13,284 bases of DNA from Candidatus Uhrbacteria bacterium (lineage in GTDB: Bacteria > Patescibacteriota > Patescibacteriia > 2-12-FULL-60-25). Under the pieces are notes generated by a model that searched no databases, was not told where the DNA came from, and saw nothing but the letters and a program-made list of their open reading frames with translations. Within the stretch, counting starts at the first letter, position 1; every line of letters begins with the position of its first letter. Both the position numbers and the translations under genes were made by a program. This document shows positions 1 through 7,105 of the stretch, in pieces. The stretch spans positions 1-13,284 of the forward strand of contig VGLT01000010.1 of assembly GCA_016866635.1 (NCBI GenBank). The letters run 5' to 3'.

Positions 1-267
1 GCATTGATGGATGCCGCAACCCTTCTCAACGATCGTGTGATGCTGAAAAAGTTTGTTGACCTTGTCTCCGCGGCACCGGTTGGCCAAACGACCTATTATC
101 TTCAGATCGCCACGCGCTATCGTCAATTGGGGATGACGGAAGAAGAGGAAAAGGTTTTGCAGATCGTTACCGCCATTGATCCATCCGCACCAACACAATA
201 TACACAAATGCAAACCAATGGACAGGCGGTAAAGGTTAATAAAGCTGGAGTGCTGTCTCCGCAGTAA
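1..267 (+). CDS. C-terminal end of a TPR-like protein (5' cut by window)
   Basis: The frame is open from base 1 to a TAA stop at 265-267, so only about the last 88 residues are visible and the true start lies upstream. The visible part is helical. It contains a pattern typical of a tetratricopeptide hairpin (YYLQIATRYRQLGMTEEEEK, then a second helix ending in DPSAP), followed by a loose polar tail. TPR tails of this kind often scaffold protein contacts. In polysaccharide loci of this gene style they are frequently fused to O-antigen ligase/polymerase (Wzy/WaaL-like) membrane proteins, which is a guess here because no membrane segment falls inside the window. A GNAT gene follows after 24 bases on the same strand. 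TPR call moderate; function unknown. Confidence 0.6.
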   Translation, partial: ALMDAATLLNDRVMLKKFVDLVSAAPVGQTTYYLQIATRYRQLGMTEEEEKVLQIVTAIDPSAPTQYTQMQTNGQAVKVNKAGVLSPQ

Positions 268-291
268 TCTCTAACAAAAGCCTCTCGTGGT

Positions 292-774
292 ATGCCCGAG
301 CGACTAAAGGTCATAAAACCCAGACCGCAACCAGAAACAGATTCCGAGTCAGCTCATCGTTTGGAGCTGAGAGTTGAAGGAGAGATGGTCGCTTTTGCAG
401 AACTGCACTATCACAATGATGTGTTTCCCGTTTATTACGTTTCCGTTGTCTTTACGCGTCACGGTCAACGATCAAAAGGATATGGTGGGGATATGATGGA
501 AAAGATTAATACTTTTCTCACCAAAAATGGGAAAGCGGGTTTGTTATTTGATGCGATTGAAGCGGATGATGTAGCCAAGGGTTTTTACAGGAGACATGGG
601 TGGCAACCCGCGACAGGGGACCATCGAAAATATTGGTATAGTTTTCGTCTGCCTGAGAACCTTGATTCCAACCGCCTCGATCGTGCGATCCATGAAATTA
701 ACCGGTCAGAAAGAAAGAGGATTGAAAAAGAGGAGAGAGGGTTAGAAGCGAGGATCAGCAGGAAGGCTGCTTAA
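292..774 (+). CDS. GNAT-family N-acetyltransferase with charged C-terminal tail
   Basis: A 160-residue protein of the Gcn5-related acetyltransferase fold, which moves an acetyl group from acetyl-CoA to an amine. Visible marks: strands at about residues 24-40 and 46-55, the acetyl-CoA pyrophosphate-binding motif R60-S-K-G-Y-G65 followed by a helix, and the closing FYRRHGW motif at 98-104. The last 30 residues are an unusual, highly charged helix rich in Arg, Lys and Glu that is not part of the GNAT core. The substrate cannot be told; an amino sugar, a protein lysine or a small amine are all possible. The ATG at 292 has no clear Shine-Dalgarno. The next in-frame ATG (385) would cut into the fold, so 292 is preferred. 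It lies 15 bases before the dikinase-like gene and could be cotranscribed with it. Confidence 0.8.
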   Translation: MPERLKVIKPRPQPETDSESAHRLELRVEGEMVAFAELHYHNDVFPVYYVSVVFTRHGQRSKGYGGDMMEKINTFLTKNGKAGLLFDAIEADDVAKGFYRRHGWQPATGDHRKYWYSFRLPENLDSNRLDRAIHEINRSERKRIEKEERGLEARISRKAA

Positions 775-789
775 TCTAAGAAAAACTAT

Positions 790-2703
790 ATGGAATACAT
801 TCGGAAGTTTGAAAGTCTGTCCAAACAGGATGTGGGGTTGGCAGGCGGCAAAGGAGCGTCGTTGGGGGAGATGACGCAGGCGGGGATCCCGGTACCGCCA
901 GGGTTTGTGATTTTGTCCGAGACGTTTGAGGCATTTTTAGAGAAAGCGGACTTGATTCAAGAGATAGAAGCGGTGTTGCACACGGTTGACCATGAGCAGA
1001 TTCACACGGTGGAGAACGCGTCTGAGAAAATTCACGCGTTGATCATGATGGGAGAAGTTCCGCAGGATATTCGCATGGCGATAGAAAAAGAATTTGTCGA
1101 CCTCGATGCCGAGCTCGTGGCTGTACGCTCGAGCGCTACCGCCGAAGACAGCGCGGCAGCGGCTTGGGCCGGGCAGTTGGAAAGCTATTTGAATACCACA
1201 AAGGAGCGTCTCATGGAGCATGTGAAAAAATGTTGGGCTTCGCTGTTTACGCCGCGCGCGATTTTTTATCGCTTTGAAAAAGGGTTGCATGGGCAAAAGA
1301 TCTCCGTCGCGGTCGTTGTTCAAAAAATGGTGCAGGCCGAAACCGCGGGTGTCGCTTTTTCCGTTCACCCGGTCACCCAGGATCGCAATCAGTTAATCAT
1401 TGAGGCCGTGGCTGGTCTTGGCGAAGCACTCGTCTCGGGTCAAGTCACGCCAGATAGCTATGTGGTGGAGAAGAAGGAGAAGCGGATCATCGATAAAAAT
1501 ATTCAGGACGCGATGCAGAAATTGTCTGATGAGGAAATTTTAGAGCTAAGCGATTTGGTCGTCCATATTGAGAATCACTACGGGTTTCCGGTGGATGTCG
1601 AGTGGGCGAGAGAAGGTGGGAAGTTTTATATTGTGCAATCCAGGCCGATTACGACGCTGAATGATCAAGCTCAACCCAAACAGACATTTGTAAAAGCATA
1701 TACGCGCAATTTTTCTATCATCATGCAGCAAGCATGGTTTGCTGCGAACAAAGAAAATCTTATCTCAACACTCGGACTCATGGAATATCCTTACAATCCA
1801 CCCTATCTTTATTACATGAGAGATGGTGTTGAAGAGGTGTGGGAAAATACGAGAGCTAATCGTTGGCTATTAAACAAGCTGGTTGAAAAAATGAAGACGA
1901 ACGATAGTTTTTTTTCGGAAATTTACGCAAGATATTTTGAGAGGTTAAAACAGATTGAGCCATGGTGGAAAAAAGAGATTCATACGCTTGAAGAATTAAA
2001 AATTTTTATTGACCTCATGGAAGAAGGGGTATCAGATTTTGTGATTCTCTACGGTGCGTTGATGGATGAAAATCTCCCGAAGAAGGAAAAAGAATTGGCA
2101 AAAGAATTTAGAGAAAAGGACGTATTTTTTTCGGAATGCAATCGCACTATCGGACAGGCCTTGAGGAATATCTATCCAGAATTAGGGTATCACGTTGTCT
2201 ATATCACTCGGGAAGAATTGGAAAAGAAGATTGATCCAGAAGAGCTCAAGAAACGTGACCAAGGGTTCGCTTTTATTCCAGGGATTTTTCAGGACACGAT
2301 CAGTTTTGAAGAGTTTGTTAATCGTTTTCCGGAATATCAATTTGAAATAGAACGCGTCGAATTGGGTGAGGAGGGTTTGAGAGGGCAGAGCGCTTACCGC
2401 GGGAGAATTCGTGGACGTGTGCGCATTGTAAAAAGAACGGATCAGGCAGAACAATTAGCGGAGGGAGAAATTATCGTCTCACCGATGACGACACCGGATT
2501 TTGTTCCCGCAATGAAAAAAGCTGCAGCCTTTGTGACCGATGAAGGGGGGATTACCTGTCATGCGGCTATTATTGCGAGAGAGATGAAAAAACCCTGTCT
2601 GATTGGAACAAAAGTCGCCACACAAGTTTTACACGATGGTGACGAAGTGGAAGTTGATGCAAACCAAGGCGTGGTCAGGATTTTGAAGAGAAATAGTGTC
2701 TAG
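790..2703 (+). CDS. PEP-synthase-like dikinase without pyruvate/PEP barrel (ATP-grasp, middle domain, phosphohistidine swivel)
   Basis: A 637-residue member of the PEP synthase/PPDK superfamily. Residues 1-290 form the ATP-grasp (PPDK_N) domain, with GGKGASLGEM at 19-28, VAVRSSATAED at 110-120, AWAGQLESYLN at 125-135, and VEW...QSRP ending at 286. Residues 300-530 are a middle region that does not match the family core. Residues 530-637 are the swivel domain with catalytic His591 in GGITCHAAI. True PEP synthase is about 790 residues and ends in a PEP/pyruvate TIM barrel, which is absent here. The order ATP-grasp, variable domain, C-terminal His domain is that of rifampin phosphotransferase, so the family logic (ATP to His to acceptor) probably holds with an acceptor other than pyruvate. 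Automatic annotation would likely call it ppsA, which would mislead. The ATP-grasp coding part is visibly more GC-rich than the middle. ATG at 790 has no clear ribosome site. Confidence 0.85.
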   Translation: MEYIRKFESLSKQDVGLAGGKGASLGEMTQAGIPVPPGFVILSETFEAFLEKADLIQEIEAVLHTVDHEQIHTVENASEKIHALIMMGEVPQDIRMAIEKEFVDLDAELVAVRSSATAEDSAAAAWAGQLESYLNTTKERLMEHVKKCWASLFTPRAIFYRFEKGLHGQKISVAVVVQKMVQAETAGVAFSVHPVTQDRNQLIIEAVAGLGEALVSGQVTPDSYVVEKKEKRIIDKNIQDAMQKLSDEEILELSDLVVHIENHYGFPVDVEWAREGGKFYIVQSRPITTLNDQAQPKQTFVKAYTRNFSIIMQQAWFAANKENLISTLGLMEYPYNPPYLYYMRDGVEEVWENTRANRWLLNKLVEKMKTNDSFFSEIYARYFERLKQIEPWWKKEIHTLEELKIFIDLMEEGVSDFVILYGALMDENLPKKEKELAKEFREKDVFFSECNRTIGQALRNIYPELGYHVVYITREELEKKIDPEELKKRDQGFAFIPGIFQDTISFEEFVNRFPEYQFEIERVELGEEGLRGQSAYRGRIRGRVRIVKRTDQAEQLAEGEIIVSPMTTPDFVPAMKKAAAFVTDEGGITCHAAIIAREMKKPCLIGTKVATQVLHDGDEVEVDANQGVVRILKRNSV

Positions 2704-2704
2704 T

Positions 2705-4078
2705 ATGAGCAATCAAAAATGGGTTCCAATCGTTTCACGTCGGATCACTGTTCTCCGAACGTTCTTGACCGCGCGTGGATGTCGTGACGAGATTGCAAGA
2801 TATCTTGGACACGGGTGCGACTATTTAACGATCACCAAGAATGAGTTGAGCAGCGTGTACTTGGCCGCAAAGGATACAAAGCGGGTCAGTGAGTTGGTTT
2901 TAGAGAAGATTAAAGAGAATCCAAACTTTCCTCAGCAGCACTCTCGAGATTGTCGTGAGGCGTGTTCGTCGTTGGTTCAAGTGAGTCAGATTTGTCAGAA
3001 ATTCGATCGCTACTGCGAAGAGTATACTCGTTTTGCCAAATTCATGGGGATTCCGGTAGCAATTGAACGGATGTTGACGGCTCAAATCGAACAAGTCGTT
3101 GGTGATAGCATGGCGAAACTCATGACCTCTCCGGAATTGTCGGAATTTCAGAAAGAGCAGTTGGATTTGTTGCGTTTGGCGATCGACGGTGGATCGATCC
3201 AGGATCACGCCGATACCTATCGTTGGCTGAGTTGTTATAATATCGACGAACCGGCATATGAAGACAGCTATTTTCTCGGTCGTCTTGAAGAATTGAAGAA
3301 ACAATCTAAAGAAGTGCTCCAACGTCAATTACAGGAATTGGAAGAACAGCATCGCCAGGATCAGATCGTTTATCAGACGATTCTCGATGGGCTACAGCTG
3401 GATGAACACACGCGCAAACAAATCGAGTTGCTTCGAGAATATGTTTTTTTGCGAACGCATCGTATAGAAGCGCAGACAAAATCAAATTATTACATCCAAT
3501 CTTTGTTTCAAGCCTTGTCTCATAAATTGAATTTGTCGTTGCGTCAGATAACCGCGTTGAGTCCGGAAGAAATTGAACAAGCCATAATAGATCGGTCAAC
3601 GATTCCATCTATGGAATTACTTGAAACGCGTTGTCGCGAGTATGTGTTCCGCTATGATGACCATGGAATCGCATTGGTTATTGGGAAAGAAGCGATCGAA
3701 TTGGAGCGAGAAGAATTGGGTATACAGGACGAGAAGATGGTGTCAGAACTGCGCGGCACGGTGGCATATCGAGGCGAACCGATTCAAGCGCGCGTTCAGA
3801 TCGTGCTGACCAAAGACGATATTCGAAATTTTGAAACGGGTCGCATTCTTGTCACTACCATGACGACTCCGGAGTTTGTTTCTATTATGAACAAAGCCTC
3901 TGCCATCGTGACAAACGAAGGCGGAGTATTATGCCATGCCGCCATCGTAGCTCGAGAGCTAAAAAAACCTTGTATTATTGGGACAAAAATTGCTACGCAG
4001 ATTTTACGAAATGGTGATGAAGTGGAAGTGGACGCTGAAAAAGGAATCGTAAAAGTATTAAAAACCACTTCCCAATAG
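2705..4078 (+). CDS. Phosphohistidine swivel-domain protein lacking ATP-grasp (paralogue of upstream dikinase)
   Basis: A 457-residue protein whose last 109 residues are a PEP-utiliser mobile domain with His411 in GGVLCHAAI. By hand this domain is about 58% identical to that of the gene just upstream. There is no ATP-grasp domain and no PEP/pyruvate barrel. The first 345 residues are mostly predicted helix, with a likely coiled coil at about 190-220 (LEELKKQSKEVLQRQLQELE) and a conserved-looking basic helix near 244-268 (LREYVFLRTHRIEAQTKS). It carries the phospho-acceptor histidine but cannot load it from ATP itself, so it may take phosphate from the upstream protein, or it may have a non-catalytic role. 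The ATG at 2705 starts one base after the upstream stop. A GTG at 2696, five bases after GAAGAG, would give three more residues and an 8-base overlap and is a real alternative. Its 3' end overlaps the opposing gene by 21 bases. Confidence 0.8.
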   Translation: MSNQKWVPIVSRRITVLRTFLTARGCRDEIARYLGHGCDYLTITKNELSSVYLAAKDTKRVSELVLEKIKENPNFPQQHSRDCREACSSLVQVSQICQKFDRYCEEYTRFAKFMGIPVAIERMLTAQIEQVVGDSMAKLMTSPELSEFQKEQLDLLRLAIDGGSIQDHADTYRWLSCYNIDEPAYEDSYFLGRLEELKKQSKEVLQRQLQELEEQHRQDQIVYQTILDGLQLDEHTRKQIELLREYVFLRTHRIEAQTKSNYYIQSLFQALSHKLNLSLRQITALSPEEIEQAIIDRSTIPSMELLETRCREYVFRYDDHGIALVIGKEAIELEREELGIQDEKMVSELRGTVAYRGEPIQARVQIVLTKDDIRNFETGRILVTTMTTPEFVSIMNKASAIVTNEGGVLCHAAIVARELKKPCIIGTKIATQILRNGDEVEVDAEKGIVKVLKTTSQ

Positions 4079-5203
4079 GGCTGCTTCGTTTGTTCGATAG
4101 TTTTTTTCTAGGGGATATTTTTCTTCAATTATTTTGCGCGCGTTATGACCGCGCTGTTTTGCCTCCTCTGGATGGTCTAACACATACAACATCTGTTCTG
4201 CCAATTCTTCTGGAGATTGTTTTGGCACGATCCAGCCGGCCTGGTCTTTTAAGAGGGAGGTATTTGCTCCGACATTGGTAGCAATACAGGGGAGTCCAGC
4301 GGCCATTGCTTCTAGCAAGGCACGGGGCATTCCTTCTTTTGCAGAGGGGAGTACAAATGCATCAAATCCGCGCAAGATCGTCGCGGCATTATCATAATTA
4401 CCGATGAGCGATACGACCTGTTCTAACTCGTGTTCTTTGCGCTTGCGACGCACGCGATATTGCTCACGTCCGTTTCCAATTAAGATAAAGCGTACGTCTG
4501 GTCGTTTGGCGTGAACCAAGGCGCACGCATCCATGTAGCGTGGCAAATCTTTGGCAGGATAAAAATGCGCGATGGTCCCAAACACGAATGCGACACCATC
4601 AATGTTCAAAGCACGACGCGCGTAATCTCGTGTTTGCAACGCGCGATCAAACGTCGGGATATCAATTCCATTGGGGATGGTCATCAGGGTTTCCCGTGGA
4701 CGAATGCCTGCCTTTCGCGCCGCCTCTTCGTCGCCTTCGTGTACACAGATAATCACGTCTTTATCGCGTGAGGTCCAGGCTTCGGCTAAACGGAACATCA
4801 GCGGAGCGGGAAATATCAGCGGTTCCAAAAAGGCCCACCCTCCATTGCGATAGACAATGCGCGGAATGTTGAGCGCACGGGCGGCGCGACCTCCAAGCAC
4901 ACCCATTTTTGCACTATTGAGATGAATCGCATCAGGTTTCAGTTCTGCAAGTTTGGCTTTGATTTGTTTGTACGCTTTCCAATCTTTGATGGGATCAATA
5001 TTGCGTTTGAGAGCAGGAATGGGATGAATTGGAATCTCCATTTCCTGACAACGCGTGAAGAGCCATTGCCCCTCACCGGCCATCACATGCACCTCATGCC
5101 CGTGTTCGTGCAACCACCGAGCAAAACCAAAGACAAATGACTGAGCCCCTCCAGGCTCTGCCAAAGTAATTCCGAGCACGATCTTACGCTTTGCGGGATT
5201 CAT
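4058..5203 (-). CDS. GT4-type glycosyltransferase (GT-B fold)
   Basis: A 381-residue retaining glycosyltransferase that would move a sugar from a nucleotide donor to a growing glycan at the cytoplasmic membrane face. The N-terminal acceptor half has the glycine-rich opening LAEPGGAQSF (14-23). The C-terminal donor half begins near FGTIAHFYPAKD (208-219) and carries IPNGID (176-181), LIGNGRE (241-247) and the donor-binding E-x7-E motif, E290 and E298, in EGMPRALLEAMAAGLP. The sugar is not deducible. The frame stays open to a TTG at 5239, but the ATG at 5203 is better: it starts right at the family's N-terminus, with a promoter-like sequence just upstream. It is the only minus-strand gene here, set between the dikinase-like pair and the asnB operon, and its stop lies inside the end of the convergent gene. 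Confidence 0.88.
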   Translation of the reverse strand: MNPAKRKIVLGITLAEPGGAQSFVFGFARWLHEHGHEVHVMAGEGQWLFTRCQEMEIPIHPIPALKRNIDPIKDWKAYKQIKAKLAELKPDAIHLNSAKMGVLGGRAARALNIPRIVYRNGGWAFLEPLIFPAPLMFRLAEAWTSRDKDVIICVHEGDEEAARKAGIRPRETLMTIPNGIDIPTFDRALQTRDYARRALNIDGVAFVFGTIAHFYPAKDLPRYMDACALVHAKRPDVRFILIGNGREQYRVRRKRKEHELEQVVSLIGNYDNAATILRGFDAFVLPSAKEGMPRALLEAMAAGLPCIATNVGANTSLLKDQAGWIVPKQSPEELAEQMLYVLDHPEEAKQRGHNARKIIEEKYPLEKNYRTNEAALLGSGF

Positions 5204-5209
5204 GGAATT

Positions 5210-5239
5210 AATATAAGGTATTGGCTGTAAAATAGGCAA
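5210..5239 (-). promoter_or_regulatory. Candidate promoter for the minus-strand glycosyltransferase
   Basis: On the minus strand, TTGCCT (5239-5234, 4 of 6 to the -35 consensus) is followed after 18 bases by TATATT (5215-5210, 5 of 6 to the -10 consensus). Only six bases separate the -10 box from the ATG at 5203, so transcription would begin at or almost at the start codon and give a leaderless or nearly leaderless message. No Shine-Dalgarno is present before that ATG, which agrees. This is a by-eye match in an AT-rich 38-base gap and remains a prediction. Confidence 0.4.
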
Positions 5240-5241
5240 AT

Positions 5242-7104
5242 ATGTGTGGAATTGCTGGAGAATTACGCTTTGATCAGCAGCCGGTCCAAGAAGACCGGTT
5301 GTCTATGATGGGGAATGCATTGGCGCATCGCGGACCAGATGGGGGAGGGGTATGGCTTGATGGCTCAGTCGGATTTGTCCATCGTAGACTTGCTATTGTC
5401 GATCTTTCACCTGCTGGTACTCAGCCCATGAAGAGCGCGGATGGCTCGCTGATCCTGACGTTTAATGGAGAGATTTATAATTACCAAGAGCTGCGTCAGG
5501 AACTCGAGATGCAGGGTCAGACATTCCGATCAGGATCGGATACAGAAATTCTTCTTGCCTTGTATCAGCGATTTGGAGAGCAGATGTTAGCGAAATTGCG
5601 AGGGATGTTTGCTTTTGCAATGTGGGATGCGCCACGCAAGCGTTTATTCTTCGCGCGCGACCGGTTGGGCAAGAAACCATTTTTTTATCGTTTTGATCAT
5701 ACACGATTTCAATTCGCTTCTGAACTCAAAGCGTTGGTTTTGGAACAAAAACCATCGATTGATTGGCAAGCGATCCGTCTTTTTTTAGGTCTGCAGTACA
5801 TCCCATCTCCCATGACCGGTTTTGAAGGAATTTTGTCATTGGCACCTGCAACCTATGGAGTGATCGAACAGGGGACACTCAAGCTCCATGAGTACGATAC
5901 CTTTCCACGCCAACCAAAATATTCTGGGTCCATGGATCAGGCCGCTGATCAGTTGCGAGGACTGCTGGAGGAGTCGGTACGTTTACGCATGATCGCGGAT
6001 GTACCGGTTGGAGCATTTCTTTCAGGGGGGATCGATTCTTCTTTGTTGGTTGCGCTTATGGCCCGTCAGTCTTCGAAAAAGATCCAAACGTTTACCATGG
6101 GTTTTCCTTCTTTTGGATTTGATGAGCGGGCTGAAGCAAGAGCCTTTGCTCAACATCTTGGAACCGATCACCATGAATTTGAAGCGCGATCCGAGGACGC
6201 TGCTGCACTCGTAGATCAGCTGATTGAGTTGTATGACGCTCCATACGCTGACTCCTCGTCGCTTCCTGTTTGGTTGCTTGCCCGAGAAACAAAAAAGTCA
6301 GTCAAAGCAGTCATCTGTGGGGATGGAGGGGATGAGTTATTTGGTGGATATCGACGGTACCAGGCGATGCTCATGGGTCACCTGCTTCATCAATATCATC
6401 TTGCAAAACCAGCGGCACTGGCCGCACAAATGATAGGTCGAATAGCGGGTGATCCCCGATATACCCGTTTTGCTCAAATGACCTCCGGCTTTTCAGATTC
6501 CATGGGGGCCGGATATGCAGCATTGTTTGAGGGCTCATATTTTTCAGCTGCCGAACTTGAAACATTACTTCTCCCTGAATTTAAACAACGAACACAGGCA
6601 TCATCTGCAGGTGGATATATCCGCACGCATTTTGATGAGTCATGTCAAGCAGAAGGAGCGCTCGCGTTTGATCTGTCATCCTATCTTGTCGATGATCTAA
6701 ATGTAAAAATGGATCGCGCTACCATGGCTCATGGACTGGAAGCACGTGCCCCATTTTTAGATCAAGAACTCGTACGTTTTTCCGTTCAACTCCCATTGCC
6801 TTTTTTGCTTAAACGTGGTATTCAAAAGCCGATGCTGAGAGCTGTGGCCAAAGGAATCTTGTCAGAGGATATCCTGAATCGTCCTAAACGTGGCTTCCAG
6901 GTTCCATTAGCTGACTGGTTTCGCCAGAATCTGCGTCCAATGTTCATCGAGCGATGTCTGAGCCAGACGTCCAAATTGAATACGATGATGAATACAAAAG
7001 TGATTCAACGCTATCTAGATGAGAACGATCGAGGCGTGAATCATGGTAACCGTTTATGGATGTTGCTTGTCCTAGCATCGTGGCTTGATCGATACTCTAC
7101 ATAA
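5242..7104 (+). CDS. asnB: Asparagine synthase (glutamine-hydrolysing) family amidotransferase
   Basis: A 620-residue two-domain enzyme. The N-terminal class II glutaminase domain (about 1-200) begins MCGIAGE, so Cys2 becomes the N-terminal nucleophile; it also has H29-R-G-P-D and N75-G-E-I-Y-N. The C-terminal synthetase domain has the PP-loop SGGIDSS (261-267), which binds ATP, and GDGGDELFGGY (360-370). The chemistry is ATP-dependent transfer of ammonia from glutamine to an activated carboxylate. Free asparagine may be the product, but AsnB paralogues in glycan loci often amidate sugar carboxylates, and the glycosyltransferase context favours that possibility. All motifs are intact. The ATG at 5242 has a weak AGG five bases upstream and a TAAAAT box (5228-5233) that could be a -10, with no good -35. 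It is the first gene of a long plus-strand operon. Confidence 0.93.
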   Translation: MCGIAGELRFDQQPVQEDRLSMMGNALAHRGPDGGGVWLDGSVGFVHRRLAIVDLSPAGTQPMKSADGSLILTFNGEIYNYQELRQELEMQGQTFRSGSDTEILLALYQRFGEQMLAKLRGMFAFAMWDAPRKRLFFARDRLGKKPFFYRFDHTRFQFASELKALVLEQKPSIDWQAIRLFLGLQYIPSPMTGFEGILSLAPATYGVIEQGTLKLHEYDTFPRQPKYSGSMDQAADQLRGLLEESVRLRMIADVPVGAFLSGGIDSSLLVALMARQSSKKIQTFTMGFPSFGFDERAEARAFAQHLGTDHHEFEARSEDAAALVDQLIELYDAPYADSSSLPVWLLARETKKSVKAVICGDGGDELFGGYRRYQAMLMGHLLHQYHLAKPAALAAQMIGRIAGDPRYTRFAQMTSGFSDSMGAGYAALFEGSYFSAAELETLLLPEFKQRTQASSAGGYIRTHFDESCQAEGALAFDLSSYLVDDLNVKMDRATMAHGLEARAPFLDQELVRFSVQLPLPFLLKRGIQKPMLRAVAKGILSEDILNRPKRGFQVPLADWFRQNLRPMFIERCLSQTSKLNTMMNTKVIQRYLDENDRGVNHGNRLWMLLVLASWLDRYST

Positions 7105-7105
7105 C

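Noticed and set aside
937..1368. Open frame of 143 codons on the minus strand inside the dikinase-like gene
   Set aside because: It lies wholly opposite a well-supported conserved domain and its translation shows no recognisable motif or domain pattern, so it is a shadow of the ATP-grasp coding sequence.
790..2703. Calling this gene a genuine phosphoenolpyruvate synthase (ppsA)
   Set aside because: The PEP/pyruvate-binding barrel that follows the His domain in real PEP synthase is missing, since the protein ends 46 residues after His591.
2900..3328. Open frame of 142 codons on the minus strand opposite the second dikinase-like gene
   Set aside because: The plus-strand frame carries the conserved C-terminal domain and continues without a break across this span; the antisense protein is low-complexity in character with no family features.
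4136..4160. Possible terminator: GCGCG paired with CGCGC across a 9-base loop, followed by TGTTTT
   Set aside because: The stem is only five pairs, the U-run is weak, and the whole element lies in the coding sequence of the minus-strand glycosyltransferase.
5204..5239. N-terminal extension of the minus-strand glycosyltransferase to a TTG at 5239
   Set aside because: The extra 12 residues precede the normal family start, there is no ribosome site before the TTG, and the extension would run through the best promoter candidate.
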